Assembly: GCA_029204225.1 (NCBI GenBank)
Contig: CM055097.1
Coordinates: forward strand, 52,166,486-52,230,485
DNA: 64,000 nt
From: Diphasiastrum complanatum
Lineage: Eukaryota > Streptophyta > Lycopodiopsida > Lycopodiales > Lycopodiaceae
Direction of reading: 5' to 3'
A program made the position numbers and the translations under genes. The notes under the pieces are model-generated. The model did no database searches. It had not been told where the DNA came from and saw only the letters and a list, made by a program, of their open reading frames with translations. Positions 15,000 through 26,599 of the stretch are shown one piece after another (position 1 is the stretch's first letter; each line of letters opens with the position of its first letter).

Positions 15000-16200
15000 A
15001 TTACAAATCAATTATTTTGTTACTATTAGCCATAGTCCAATTGTGATTCAAAACCCAATTCTTGAAGTTGATAAAATCCTAGCAAGATTTGGTATGGTAT
15101 CAAATGGTAATCAGGAACGATCCATTACCAAGCTGGCTGAAAATGCTTGTGCTTCCCTTTCTTGGAGGATCTTTGTCGTGACTGGGGTGAGTCTCTTTGG
15201 ATTGCCCATCTGCCTTCTTAGCCATGTCTTTTTTGTCTTTGGTTTCATGACCTTGTCTATCAATTTGCCTTTTTGTTGCTGGCAATGTGGCTGCTCCAAT
15301 GGATGCCTGCAACTCCACTCTCTCCCCCCCCCCCCCCCCCCCCCCTAAAAAAAAATGTTGTTACTGGCAACCTGCATGCTCAAGGTCAGATTGTCGTTTG
15401 GAAAACGTAGTTGAACACATTAAACATGCAACTAGACCAAAGATTGAACAAATTTTAACTAAATATGTCTTGATCTTGCTGTAGTTGACTCAAAGATGAA
15501 TATGACAGTGAGATGCATGAATCAACTCTAAATGACAAGGATTTTAGAATTTTCTCAAAAATCCTAAACTTTGTACAAGGTTATCTGAAGATGCATAGAT
15601 GAATGAAAATGCATTTTTGAGATAGGCTACAAGACTTCTTTGGTTCAGTGACTATCCTTGATAAAAGCAAATCTAAAAAAACCAAATGCAATTAGAAAAA
15701 GACTATCAAATCAAAAAATGAAAAAAAAGATAAACAAGGAAGATACCAATTTTACAAAGAGTGGAAATTGTAGAACACTTGTCAAACAAAAAGTCATTCA
15801 TCAACATTGACACGTCACCTAGATAGTTGCAATTTTCATTGGGAGTTAGAGTAAAAGCTATGGCATGTCCTTGTCAAAAACAAGGCGGGAGTGGTAACAC
15901 TAATTCTACCATCAATAATAGCAGATGTTGTAAAATATAGCTTGAAATGCATGGAAGGAGAAGATACTATTTTCGTAGTACTTCTTTGTTGAGAAGATTC
16001 ATTAAAATGAATTTCTATATAGATTTTCTATTCCCATAGTTGGTGAGTATATCCATTGTAAGGCCTTGGGAGTCATCTCAGACATATTGATTTGAGGTTG
16101 CAGAAAGTTTGAAGAAAATTCCAATTCCCTAGGGAGGTTGCCCTTGGTTGGAAACTTTAGCAGATAACGGAAAATTGGTGTTCTTCTTCCTTCTACAATA
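15000..16200. other. No clear gene; poly-C tract
   Basis: A run of C residues lies at about 15,325-15,345, followed by an A run. The minus strand at 15,100-15,318 gives a Lys/Asp-rich frame that could be the basic tail of a gypsy gag, given the gag at 16.2-17.3 kb, but no zinc knuckle is seen. Otherwise nothing is recognised. Confidence 0.4.
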
Positions 16201-17330
16201 GCTCAATTCATGTCTTGTAAGAACGTGTCTGTTCCATGAGTGATCTGGGTAATCACGAGGTTATGCAGAAGTTTGTAAAAAACTTCTCGATTGAGCAACA
16301 TGTGTAGTTGTTGAGTGCTATGGTGCTCGTGGTGTGTTGTCGTTGGGATCCTATTCAGATTTGTACCCTTGTTGAATTGCATAGTCATCTTGTGTGGCTA
16401 GTGGTTCTGGATTTTTAGGTGGGTGGTTGTTCCTCATATCCTTGGATGGCATGTGCTTGGATATGCTGATATGAAGGGCAAGCACCAACAGGATGAGTAG
16501 CCCGACAGTGTGGCACCAGATGAGTTTTTTTGTCTATTAGGTACCTGGGCGGTGTGTGGTTGACGAGGCATATTGCGTTGGATAGACTTCATGGTATTTT
16601 GAAACTCATTGGTGAGTTTTTCCATTTGCAGGTGATGTTGCTGATTAAGCAACTCTAGCTATGATTTCCAAAGCTGATCTTGATTATCCTCGATCTACTT
16701 TGACTCATGGACAACAGTATGGGATGCTTGCCATTCCCTGGATTCATCAACATTTGATCCCTTGTCCTTTTCCTTGATGGCATTAGACATAGCTAACTTG
16801 AGACTCGTATATTCGTCACTGGATTTAAACTCGTGTCTGATCGATCATGGAAGTCCGACTAAAAACCATATGATGAGCATCTGTTTGGTGGGCTGTTCTT
16901 GTACTTGACTTTGAGGCGTTTGAATCGCTCGATATAGTCTTGTACACGTTCATCTTTTGTCATCTTGATGTTACTTAATTTGACAAAAGGACGCTCTATC
17001 AAACGAAAGGACTGGAAACGCTTGATAAAGGACTCTTTCAATGCAGACCAATCAGTCTTATCATCATGATCGAGGTTAACAAACTAGTCACGTGCTTTAG
17101 TAATCATGGTCATAAAAAACAGTTGGACCATAGTGTCGGGAGATGTTTCACCATAAATGTTGCATGCATTCTCAAAGATTTGCAAGAATCTTTGAGGATC
17201 CGAACTTGTGTAGATCTGACTTGGGTGTTCTCTTGTTAAGATGAGCTCTGTGACTAGCTCCATTCAGGTGTGTTCTGGCATGTGATGCTTCAACACCATG
17301 AACATGGGCTCATGCTCGTGAAGACCCGGT
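16200..17330 (-). pseudogene. Ty3/gypsy gag remnant
   Basis: Minus-strand frames match the retrotransposon gag region: PQRFLQIFENACNIYG, then SALKESFIKRFQSF at about 17,040, then RVQDYIERFKRLKVKY at about 16,930, followed by a Pro/Gln-rich region (RQPHTAQVPNRQ). The block of the form F...RF..L......VQDYI.RF..L is typical of Retrotrans_gag. At least three stops or shifts interrupt it. It lies upstream, in the minus-strand sense, of the RT piece at 13,690-14,180, in the expected gag-pol order. Confidence 0.7.
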
Positions 17331-17555
17331 TCTATCAAGTTCTTGTCCTTCGAATGGGTTTGTGGATGGCTTGTGTATTTGGGACCGCATTCGGTAGTAC
17401 CTATGACGTCTGATTTGTTCAGCTGTAGGGGACTTTATTTCGTATGGATAATCTTTTGGGATTTCAGGATCAGTATGTTAGGCCATTGTGTAAGATCTTG
17501 TTTTTTGGTGTGTTTTTTTTTGTTTGTTTTTTGTATGGGGTCAAAAATTGGCCTG

Positions 17556-18130
17556 AATCGGAAAAAAAAAAAAAAAAAAGGATGACTCAAAAATAAAGTA
17601 TCGAAAAAATAGAAGACTCAAAAATAAATGACTCGAAAAATAGAGACTCGAAAAAACAAAGTATCGAAAAAATAGATGTATCGAAAATGTGAGGGGTCGA
17701 AAAAATGATTTGAGAAAATTATGACTCGAAAGAAAATGTCTCGAAAATTTGTGCTGGTGACTCAAATAAGTGTATCAAAAATTTTTGTTGGTGACTCGAA
17801 AAAAGTGTATCAAAAATTTTTGTTGGTGACTTGGAAAAAGTGTATCAAAAAATTTTGTTGGTGACTCAAAAAAACTGTATCAAAAAATTATGTTGGTGAC
17901 TCAAAAAAAGTGTATAAAAAATTTGTGTTGGTGACTCGAAAAAACTGTATCGAAAATTTGTGTTGGTGACTCGAAAAAAGTGTATCAAAAAATTATGTTG
18001 GTGACTCGCAAAAACTGGTATAAAAAAATGAATTTATCGAAAATGGTGGCTCGAAATTATTTTGGTGACTCGAAAAAAATGTATAAAAAATTACGACTCG
18101 AAAAATAGGGCTCGAAATAAATATGAGAAG
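17556..18130 (+). repeat. Tandem repeat field, ~34-38-bp unit
   Basis: After an A run at about 17,560-17,579 the sequence repeats short phrases built on GACTCGAAAA. Between about 17,740 and 18,010 these settle into a unit of 34-38 bases containing TTGGTGACTCGAAAAAA and GTGTATCAAAAA. At least seven copies are countable. Drift is mainly G/A and single-base indels. No coding sense is seen. Confidence 0.85.
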
Positions 18131-18149
18131 TATTGAAAGTTTTAAAAAA

Positions 18150-18890
18150 GGCTCAAAAAATTAAGTCGGTGTGGTTGAGACCCAGTCGAGATTTTGAAGT
18201 GGAGGACCGGGTCAAAATTTGATGAAGCTTCAACTCGGTCGAGATTTGAAGCTTAGACCTGGTTGAGATTTGATGGAGGGTCAAATTGAAAAATTTGAAT
18301 GGAGGGTCGGATCTGAAAATTTGAATGGAGGGCCAAATATGATTTTTTTTTTAGATTTTTTTTTTAGTATCAGTGGATAAGCAAGGTGTTGGTTCGGTTG
18401 GAAGTCGGCTTGGTCGAAAAGTCGTTAGGACTAGGTACGATCAAAATGTCATTATGTTGGCTTGGTCAAAATGGCGTTAGCTGGGTTTGGTCGAAGTTAG
18501 TTCTGGATGTCTCAATCGAAGTTAGTTCGTTAGTGCTCGGTCGAAGTTAGTTTGTGAGAGCTCGGTTGAAGTGAGTTCTGGATCGCTCGATCAAAGTTTT
18601 TTTTGAAGAGGCTTGGTCGAAGTTACGTTAGGTGGGCTCGGGTGAATGTCGTTAGGTGGGTTTGGTCGAGATTGTGGAAGGAGGTGTTCTACGAAGTGGG
18701 AGAGACTTCGGTGAGGTGTGTGGAGGGACTCCAAATTTTGGTTTTTGTTTTTGTAGGGCCTCTTTTCCCAAGAGAGGTAAAAGGGGGATGGTAAGGTTTT
18801 TGTGTACCCTTGGTGAAAAGAGGTTTTTGTAGGCGGCAGCCTTTTGCATGTATGGATTAGGGTTTCGAAATTGCTAGCTTTGTCAGGGAG
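18150..18890 (+). repeat. Diverged repeats around TCGGTCGA motif
   Basis: Many short copies of the phrase CTCGGTCGAAGTTAG or CGGTCGAGAT(TT) lie immediately upstream of the integrase fragment. The mirror region at 42,294-42,560 has the same kind of motif (TCTCGACCGA on the plus strand), also immediately upstream of integrase on its strand. The array therefore appears to be part of the same inverted duplication or the same gypsy family, but copy number and spacing differ. Confidence 0.65.
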
Positions 18891-19390
18891 GGTCTGGAGT
18901 TCTGTTAGAGAGCAGAAGGCCGTGGGATGGCTCTCGAATGAGAATGAACAGGGAGGCTGGCGGTCGAGACAAGATAGTGTGTGTGGAGGGTCTCAGTCAG
19001 GTGGAGGCAGCAGGGATATGGTTTTGAGATCGTTTGCTGATTGTGGTGTGGTTTGTGCAGGATCTAGAGGCTGTTTGCAAGTGGGTGAGGTTGTGTGTAG
19101 GTGTGGAGATGTCGTTAAAAAGAATTATGAATGGAATATATTGGTGGCCAACAATGTATCGAGATTTTTATAATGAAGTGTGACCCATGTCAACTTCTAG
19201 CAATTGGCCTTTAATATCAATTTGTTATTAGCGCCCTTTAATAAATGGGGGATTGATTTTGTGGGACCTATCAAACCAGCCACAAGGCATAAAAAAAATC
19301 GATATATATTGGTAGCCACGGACTATTGTACAAAAATGGTCGAGGCTGAAGCAATGAAAAGAAACGATGCAAAAATTGTGATGGTGACAT
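18890..19390 (+). pseudogene. Ty3/gypsy integrase N-terminal fragment (left arm)
   Basis: Plus-strand reading gives the end of the zinc-binding region and the start of the integrase core: [19 protein letters not shown], then [17 protein letters not shown], with the first catalytic Asp in GIDFVGP. It ends at 19,390, joined to the middle of the LTR-A sequence. The other arm (41,770-42,293, minus strand) carries the same segment with the intact YWWPTMYRDVHQL zinc-binding block; here that block is mutated and several bases are lost. Hand comparison suggests more than 6% difference plus indels. Confidence 0.88.
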
Positions 19391-19504
19391 CTAGTGGAGA
19401 GCATAATTCCACTTGGAAATGCCACTAGGATGCCACCTAAGGAGCTCTCTTGTTTATTTAAGAGACTCCCCCTTTGTAGAAGGAGGCTTTTGTAAATGTA
19501 TCAA
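19391..19504 (+). repeat. LTR-A, part 1 (left arm), before nested insertion
   Basis: Part of the long terminal repeat called LTR-A here. It matches 38,790 down to about 38,650 on the minus strand. It includes a promoter-like stretch (TATTTAAGAGACTCCCCC). It is split at ATCAA by the nested element and continues at 23,679. It begins in mid-LTR: the full LTR-A start, visible at 39,056 in the right arm, is missing here. Confidence 0.8.
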
Positions 19505-20713
19505 TGTTGTAAAGCTATCTTCATAAGCTTTACTTCCGGCGCCAACATTGTCTCCGGCGCCAGCAGCGCCCCTGCTGCTCCCGGCGCCACTGTGACCAGA
19601 ATCCAGCCGGCGCCAAGTTTCTATGGTTGAAAATCTTTGATCGGTTCTAGCGAAGTCCAGAGAGCTCAGATCGATGTGCAATCACCTCACACGATCTAGG
19701 CATGATTAAAGGAAGCCTTGGGATCAATAAAATCTAGAGAGAGAAAATGACTTTCTAGAAAGAGAAAATCCTAGAGAGAGAAAAACGTGCTTTACTAGCC
19801 TGGGTAGAGTGCTTGGTATGAGGGGGGGTTGCCAAATCCCACCAATACTATAGGGGAGTGCGGGTTGCGACTCAGGACGAGCTCCAACCAAGTCTCAGCC
19901 TCCCTTGCTGGAATGTTGTCATGGCTCTCGACTTGGCATGCTAGCGCCCGGAGACTAGGGTCGGTCACACACTTGAAATGTAACCTTCTCAGATTTATCA
20001 ATAAAGTGGGATTTCTCTCAAATTGACTCTGATTACCTTCTGGGTTTCAGTGTTCGGTAAAAGCGCCAGTTGTAAGGCTGCTTCAAAATTTTTAAGTTGG
20101 CACATAGTTGAGGGTCGTATCCCGGGACGCCAGCGGTATGCCGTCGGGACCATTTGGCCCGTGGCGCCAGTGGTATGCTGTCGGGACCATTTGGTCCAGA
20201 AAACTGGTTGTCTCCATATTTGTCGCGGCTTGTGGTTCTGAGTGTTCCTTGCATGAATGCAAATGGGTTTAGCTCTTGGGGAACGGGCTCTAACCTGTCG
20301 ACTGAGTTGGATGGCTTGCTTGGGTGGAAGTTACCTATTTATGGCTGTCCAGTCTGGCGTGGCGCTAGGTTGGCTTCCAGCGCTCATGATGAAGCTTTCA
20401 GTTGGTTAAGTCTGATGTAAGTCAGAGCGCTTGCTTGGAATGGATGTTACTCGTTTGTAAAGAAGCTTCGAGTTGGTTAAGTTTGATGTATGTTAGGCGG
20501 CTTGCTTGGAGGGAAGTCACCCACATCGGGACCCCTGATCTGGCATGGCGTCAGGTTGGATCTCAATGTTGGTTTTTGGAACTTCAAGTTGGTTAAGTCT
20601 GATCGTTGTTGGCGAGTTGGCTGCTTGTATGTCAAGTGGGTTTGAATGGCAAGAGTTGAAGGCTGGGAAGCTAAGTCGTGGTTCCCGGCTCCCTTTGGGA
20701 TGCCTATGCTATA
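19505..20713 (+). repeat. 5' LTR of nested LARD-like element (1,209 bp)
   Basis: Matches the 3' LTR over the first ~770 bases and again at the last ~25 bases, where GGGATGCCTATGCTATA corresponds to GGGATGTCTGTGCTACA; the terminal CA is mutated to TA. About 420 bases (20,275-20,695) are extra. They contain three to four diverged tandem copies keyed by AGTTGGTTAAGT(C/T)TGAT. Near 20,130-20,200 a 44-bp unit (TATGC(C/T)GTCGGGACCATTTGG) is doubled. Several GGCGCC hexamers cluster at 19,535-19,615. Either the 5' LTR expanded or the 3' LTR contracted after insertion. Confidence 0.85.
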
Positions 20714-20715
20714 TG

Positions 20716-20727
20716 TGGTATCAATGC
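20716..20727 (+). promoter_or_regulatory. Primer-binding site (tRNA-iMet type)
   Basis: TGGTATCAATGC lies two bases after the end of the 5' LTR. The plant consensus complementary to the 3' end of initiator tRNA-Met is TGGTATCAGAGC, so 10 of 12 positions agree. This primer is typical of Ty1/copia-type elements. Confidence 0.75.
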
Positions 20728-20809
20728 CGACTGGCCGGTCAGCTATGCGGATCTCACGGAAATGGCCACAGTTTGGGGTTCATCAAGACAACTGTTGTGC
20801 AAGGTGCTA

Positions 20810-21195
20810 CCCACAGTGTAAGCACAGGTGCGTCCAGGGTCGGGGTGGTCGGCAGAACGGGGGACTTGATGAGTCAAGGTGTTGCCCGTGAGGTGTAAGC
20901 ACGGTCAGTTCTCGCGGTTCGGGCCTAGATCTGCACGTAGGACAGATGAGGTAGTGTGCTGCCATTAGGTTGGTGTAAGCACGGTCTGTGCCTTGTGGAG
21001 TGCGGGGCGACATATTCGAACTGTATGGGTTAACCATTGATACAGAGATGCTGCTCGAATTCAGGTGTAAAGCACGGGTGGTTAGTTGCTGGTGCGAGAT
21101 AACTGCCGATCGTTTAGTTATAAGGGCTATCGACCAAAAAGTGGTGGGGCGTGACTGAGGCAATGTGCTTCTTAATGGTGAAAGCACAGATAGTT
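20810..21195 (+). repeat. Diverged tandem units in LARD-like interior
   Basis: The phrase GGTGTAAGCACGGT or a variant recurs at about 20,817, 20,895, 20,973, 21,066 and 21,179, with spacing of about 78, 78, 93 and 113 bases. These look like decayed tandem repeats behind the PBS, where a packaging or leader region is expected. The right-arm copy lacks this whole segment. Confidence 0.6.
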
Positions 21196-22199
21196 GGAGG
21201 GGTGTCCTATGTGGGCTGATTCTATGATCGATTTGTATGGGTGCGGCCAGGCAAAGGTCCGTTGGCAGGACTATCTCAAAGAGGGACCTTGTCTTTGTTA
21301 CTTGTTAGTAAACCTGCCTGAGTGTCTTACTTGTATGTATTCGTGGTGAGTCTTAGTACTCGTGCTTTGCCTGGTTTGCATGATTGCTTGTGATACAAGG
21401 AGCTGATGGCTCGAGAAGGAACTTTTCTTTTGAAGGCTGATACCATCAAACAAAGAGGACTACAGACTGTGAGGCGGATTTGCAGTTCAAGTACTCGCAC
21501 GTGAACGACAACGAAACAACTCAATGTTTGCAAAGGATGGATGGCTAGCCTGTTTCTTGGGTTAATTTCATTTGCGACAACGCCCACCAAGACGCAAGTA
21601 GGAAGTCAAAAGTTGAAAAGGGCAATTTCAGGTGAGATCTTCTTTGGAGCAGTTGGTCTTCATTTTGGGATGGCCACCTTCGGAACTGAAACTCACTGAG
21701 CATGGGTGATATCCAGTATCAGTTGGGTTTTTCCTCAAAGGGGAAAGACTAGGATCCTCTTCAGAGATTGACAACAAATTGGATCGAGCCATAATCCTAG
21801 CAGATGGGAAGCAAAGTGTTGGAAAGGCTTTTTGTCTGAAGAACTCTACTCTAAGTCCGATCAGGTGATTTTATAAGTGGAAGGGAACTATCACACACAC
21901 CTCTCTCTTGGGGCAAATTTTGAATGAAAGTTGATCAAAACGAGGGCAAATTCAAGGTGGATAGGCTTTCTCTGGACCAGCAATGATGAGGAAACATATG
22001 AGTATGCTGGCTTGTGTTACGTGTAAGGCAGCTGATCAATGAAGGAACTGTGAAAGTTGAGTCTTGCATGAGAGACTTGATATTTCGAACGGATGCTAAG
22101 GGACAGTTCGCATTGAGATTGGACTAGTGCAAACTCTGGGTGCATGTGTCTGATTCAAAGAGAGCTACTTGAAGCCAAGCTCAATGTACACTTCTTGTT

Positions 22200-22442
22200 T
22201 TGACTGTGAGGCAACTGACCAGTGATGGAATTGTGAAAGTCAAGTTTTGCACGACAGACATGGACATTTGGGCTGATTCAAAGAGCTACTTCAAGCAAAG
22301 TGAGAGGTGCATTGCGGAGTACTCAATCTTTGCCTATCTTAAAGAGCCAAGATGGAAAAGTATCAAGATCAGGCTGAGAGAAATCAAGGTGCAGAAGCAA
22401 CAAGGCACGGAGTGGACCATAAAGTGGGCAATCAAAAGATAA
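22200..22442 (+). CDS. 80-codon ORF of LARD-like element, possible RNase H tail relic
   Basis: The frame is conserved in the right arm (37,403-37,645, minus strand) with one residue changed (G10 to E), although the conservation may simply reflect recent copying. A diverged duplicate of its first part lies at about 22,023-22,100 (GTAAGGCAGCTGATCAATG against GTGAGGCAACTGACCAGTG), so the ORF contains a doubled unit with a period near 183 bp. The segment GIVKVKFCTTDMDIWADS distantly resembles the C-terminal tail of copia RNase H (consensus ...TD..AD..TK). That would make the element a worn copia derivative. No known domain is certain, and translation is doubtful. Confidence 0.35.
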   Translation: MTVRQLTSDGIVKVKFCTTDMDIWADSKSYFKQSERCIAEYSIFAYLKEPRWKSIKIRLREIKVQKQQGTEWTIKWAIKR

Positions 22443-22861
22443 ATCCTTTGGCTCAGGGATTGTTGATACCTGTGCGGAACTGATCAAATCTGGAGTTCAG
22501 GGAGCTCAACACAAAGTGCATCAAGGACAAATCAGGAGCTCAAAGGAGTTCCAAAGTCGAAAGTCAGAAGCGACAGGGGCGAACATTTCAAAGAAAGACC
22601 TCTGTCACCAGTTAATAAGGTTCTTGGGTTTTACGAAAGCGATATCAAATCTATGCTTTTCCTAGACAAAGAGATATTTTCAAGTTATGTAATTTTTCAG
22701 TACAAAGAACTGAGCCTCCGACGTGTGGTGTGCCAGCTTCAATGTTAATAAAAAGTGGCCAGTAGATTGAGTATTGTGCCAAGTAGCTTGAATGTATAGT
22801 TATTTTAATTGGGAGACACCTTTACTTTAATCTGACATCTGATGAGGACATCAGATTTTAT

Positions 22862-22875
22862 AAAGGTGGGGTGGA
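22862..22875 (+). promoter_or_regulatory. Polypurine tract of LARD-like element
   Basis: AAAGGTGGGGTGGA lies directly before the TG of the 3' LTR, in the place where plus-strand DNA synthesis is primed. LTR-A has a closely similar tract (AGGGGTGGGATGA) in the same position at 39,057-39,070. Confidence 0.8.
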
Positions 22876-23673
22876 TGTTGTAAAGCTATCTTCATAAGTT
22901 TTACTTTCGGCGCCACTGGCGCCAACATTGTCCTCAGCGCCAGCTGTGACCAGAATCCAGCTGGCGCCACTGTTACCAAAATCTCGTCGACGCCAAGTTC
23001 CTATGGCTGAAAATCTTTGATCGGTTCTAGCAAAGTCCAGAGAGCTCATATCGATGTGCAATCACCTCACACGATCTAGGCATGATTAAAGGAAGCCTTG
23101 GGATCAATAAAATCTAGAGAGAGAAAATGATTTTCTAGAAAGAGAAAATTCTAGAGAGAGAAAAACGTGCTTTACCAGCCTGGGTAGAGTGCTTGGTATG
23201 AGGGGGGTGCCAAATCCCACCAATACTATAGGGGAGTGCAGGTTGCGACTCAGGGCGAGCTCCAACCAAGTCTCAGCCTCCCTTGCTGGAATGTTGTCAT
23301 GGCTCTCGCCTTGGCATGCTAGCGTCCCGGAGACTAGGGTCGGTCACACACTTGAAATGTAACCTTCTCAGATTTATCAATAAAGTGGAATTTTTCTCAA
23401 ACTGACTCTGATTACCTTCTGGATTTCAATGTTCGGTAAAAGCGCTAGTTGTAAGGCCGCTTCAGAATTTTTAAGTTGGCACATAGCTGAGGGTCGTATT
23501 TCGGGACGCCAGCGGTATGCCGTCGGGACCATTCGGTCAGTGGCGCGAGCAGTATGCTGTCGGGACCATTTGGTCTAGGAACTGGTTGTCTCCATATCTG
23601 TCGCGGCTTGTGGTTCTGAGTGTTCCTTGCATGAACGTGAATGGGTTCAGCTCTTTGGGATGTCTGTGCTACA
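22876..23673 (+). repeat. 3' LTR of nested LARD-like element (798 bp)
   Basis: Begins TGTTGTAAAG and ends GCTACA, followed by the target duplication ATCAA. Compared with the 5' LTR it lacks the 420-base tandem-repeat segment. The two LTRs also differ at many single positions, concentrated in the GGCGCC-rich block. Its right-arm counterpart is 36,173-36,969 on the minus strand. Confidence 0.88.
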
Positions 23674-24315
23674 ATCAACTCCATGCTGAAATGAGAAGAT
23701 CTTCCATGAGTTTTGATGTATTCTTGAGCTCCTTGATCATTCTTGTTTCTTGAGTGATGCATATTTACGATCTTGCCCTTCCATTCTCTTTGTGTGTGGT
23801 TGTGGATTTTTTGTGTTAATATAGGAATCGGCATTCAAGTAAACTAAATAGGCTAGATTTGTTTGCATATCCTTTTACAATCTAGTTCTTGATGTTCTTG
23901 GGGTGTCCAAGAATCAAGAAATGAGTGTTTCTTGATTCTTGGACTTCTAAAATGTTGTCTAGTTTAGTTTAATTAGTTTCTTGTTTTATGTTTTGGTGGA
24001 TTAATGTAGGTTGTAAGCATCCAAGAGATTTGTAGCCAATAACGTGGTATAGATCTTGCAAATTCATTTGCGTTTTGGTTTTTTGATTTTCTTAGAAAAT
24101 TCAAGAGCCAAGAAGATGGAGCTTCTTGATTCTTGAATGCTTGTAGGAGTTAGTTTTCTTGTTTTTTATAAGGAATGTGGCATGCTAGGCTAGTTTCCTG
24201 ATCTTGCAATTAGTTTAGTTTCCGTTTTGCAATGGTTTGTTCTAGCATTCTGTTTTTAGAACCACCAGCCATATTTCAAGAAGAGCTATTTTTGGGCATT
24301 CATGGTGTGCTTGCA
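23674..24315 (+). repeat. LTR-A, part 2 (left arm)
   Basis: Continuation of LTR-A after the ATCAA duplication. It contains a long imperfect palindrome around TCAAGAAATGAGTGTTTCTTGA. It ends near CTTGCA, followed by TGGTATAATGATTGC, which may be a weak PBS. In the 230-base stretch I compared with the right arm (35,770-35,990), only about two bases differ. Confidence 0.7.
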
Positions 24316-24849
<534 letters not shown>

Positions 24850-24850
<1 letters not shown>

Positions 24851-26530
24851 TGCAAGTTTGCAAATATTCAATAATATCTGCATACCATGTATGTTGAGTT
24901 GATAACAACATGACTTCCTCATCTGGAAGCGTATCAGAAACTATATCCTTTTGTTCTTTAGTTTCAAGTATTGATAGATAATCTGCATTTAAATGGTATT
25001 TTCTAGGTCGAACCTCGACTGTACAATCGAAATCAGATAACAGGAGAATTCATCAAGCTATTCTTGTTGATAGATTAGGCTTATTCGCCAAGTACTTGAT
25101 AGCATAATAATCGACATAAAAAGTGAATGCATAGCTAATCAAATAATGTCGTTTTGATAGAATAAATCATGCCCAAAGCTTCTCTTTCAATCATTGAATA
25201 ATTCTTCTCAGAAATATAATTTTGTCTACCTGCATAATAAATTGGGTAATCTCATTTAGCATCATCATTTTGGCTTAATACACTACCAATTGCAAATGAT
25301 GAAGTGTCCACATATACATGAAATTTTTTATCCCAATTAGGAGGCCTTAAAATCGGAGCTGATTTTAATTCATCTTTCAAAAGCTCAAATGCTCTTTGAC
25401 AATCTCTCTCCCAATTATAATCCGCATTTTTCTTTAGAGGTTTTATCAAAGGAGATGCCATAATAGCATAATCCTTGATGAATCTTCTGTAGTGTCCCAA
25501 GTGATCAAGAAAACCTCTTAACTCTCTCAAGTTTGTAGGTGGTTGCATGGCTTTGATTATTTTGTCTTTGTCTTTGTCTACTTCAATTCCTCTTTCCAAT
25601 ATACGATGACCAAGAAGTATGCCTTCAGACATTTAGCATGTAATGATATCGATGTTTCTTTGCATCTTTGTAAAGTTTGTCTAGGGTTATCTGGATGGTC
25701 CTTTGTAGAACTAAAAACATAGAAATCATCTATAAATATTTCAAGGAATTTCCTCAAAAAATCCGGAAATATGAACAAGTTTTGATATATATCCATTTCA
25801 TATTTCGATAAATGTAAGGATATATTGACTTCTTTTTTCGGACCAATGGAAATCTTGTGAATTTCATCAATATCAATCATTCCCATGGTTGAATTGACTT
25901 CAATTTTTTCATAACCCTTGAGTACCATTATGTTCTGGTCCTTCTTTATCAATCTCATAACATTCTAGGTATCGAATATCTATATAGTTAGTAGTGTCGT
26001 TGGACCGTTCATTTGATGAAGAAGATTCGCTATCAGAAGTATAACTCAAATCAGATTGAGTTTCTCTCTAATATTTGTCCTTAGACCATTTTATACGATC
26101 TCTTGATGAGTTCCTTTAGCTGGAAATCGAATTTTTTTTTTTCCAATATGTGACTACATCAGCATCATATAACCATGGTCTGTCCAACAACATGGGATAA
26201 GAAGACACTGATACTGGTTTAACAACCACAACAAAAACATCTCTCTTTCAATCTTAACCTCCACGTTATTCAATAGACCAACTGGTGTTTGCCTTGTCTA
26301 ATCTGCCAATCTCAGAAACTTGGTTGTAGGAGTTATATGATTAGGCCCAATTCATAAGTTGTTTCCTTAGTAATAATATTTACTCTAGAGCTTGAATCGA
26401 TAGGTACATTTGAAATAATACATCCTTTTATTTGAGCCTCGATTTTTGGAGCTCCTTTGTCATCTATCTCGACCCTATTCACATGGACAACCGGGAATAT
26501 CGATTTCCTTCTTCTCTTTTTCACCAACAA
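24850..26530 (-). pseudogene. Ty3/gypsy protease-RT-RNase H (left arm), defective
   Basis: Minus-strand order: protease-like segment (26,333-26,530: GCIISNVPIDSSSRVNI); a linker ending in EVNISLHLSKYE; an RT remnant with the catalytic block FLEIFIDDF at about 25,740; then LGHRILERGIEVD, LRELRGFLDHLGHYRRFIKDY and the RNase H segment FHVYVDTSSFAIGSVLSQ at about 25,290. The RT fingers and most of the palm before FIDD are deleted, and the right arm has the same deletion. Several frameshifts are present. The end at about 24,850 reads the region before integrase; integrase itself is not attached here. Confidence 0.9.
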
Positions 26531-26599
26531 TTTTTAAGTTGTTTTTGATAAAAGACATTGTCTTCAAGCAGTTTCATGCCAACTTCTTCCAAGATTTGT

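Larger units (their letters stand above)
19505..23673 (+). mobile_element. Non-autonomous LTR retrotransposon (LARD-like), nested in LTR-A
   Basis: A complete LTR-element outline of 4,169 bp. It starts TGTTGTAAAG, ends GTGCTACA and is flanked by the 5-bp target duplication ATCAA (19,500-19,504 and 23,674-23,678). The 5' LTR is 19,505-20,713, the PBS follows at about 20,716, a polypurine tract lies just before 22,876, and the 3' LTR is 22,876-23,673. The interior (20,714-22,875) has no gag, protease, integrase or full RT, so it depended on another element's proteins. A partial second copy lies in the right arm at 36,173-38,023 with the same target-site junction. The uninterrupted target exists at about 38,640-38,650. 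Confidence 0.92.

Noticed and set aside
15100-15348. Overlapping ORFs on both strands around the poly-C tract
   Set aside because: They are mutual shadows with no family match; one could be a gag tail but no zinc knuckle is visible.
19391-19400. TGATGGTGACATC as the true start of LTR-A
   Set aside because: The right arm shows LTR-A starting 260 bases further out at TGTTGG (39,056) after a polypurine tract; 19,391 is a rearrangement junction that happens to begin with TG.
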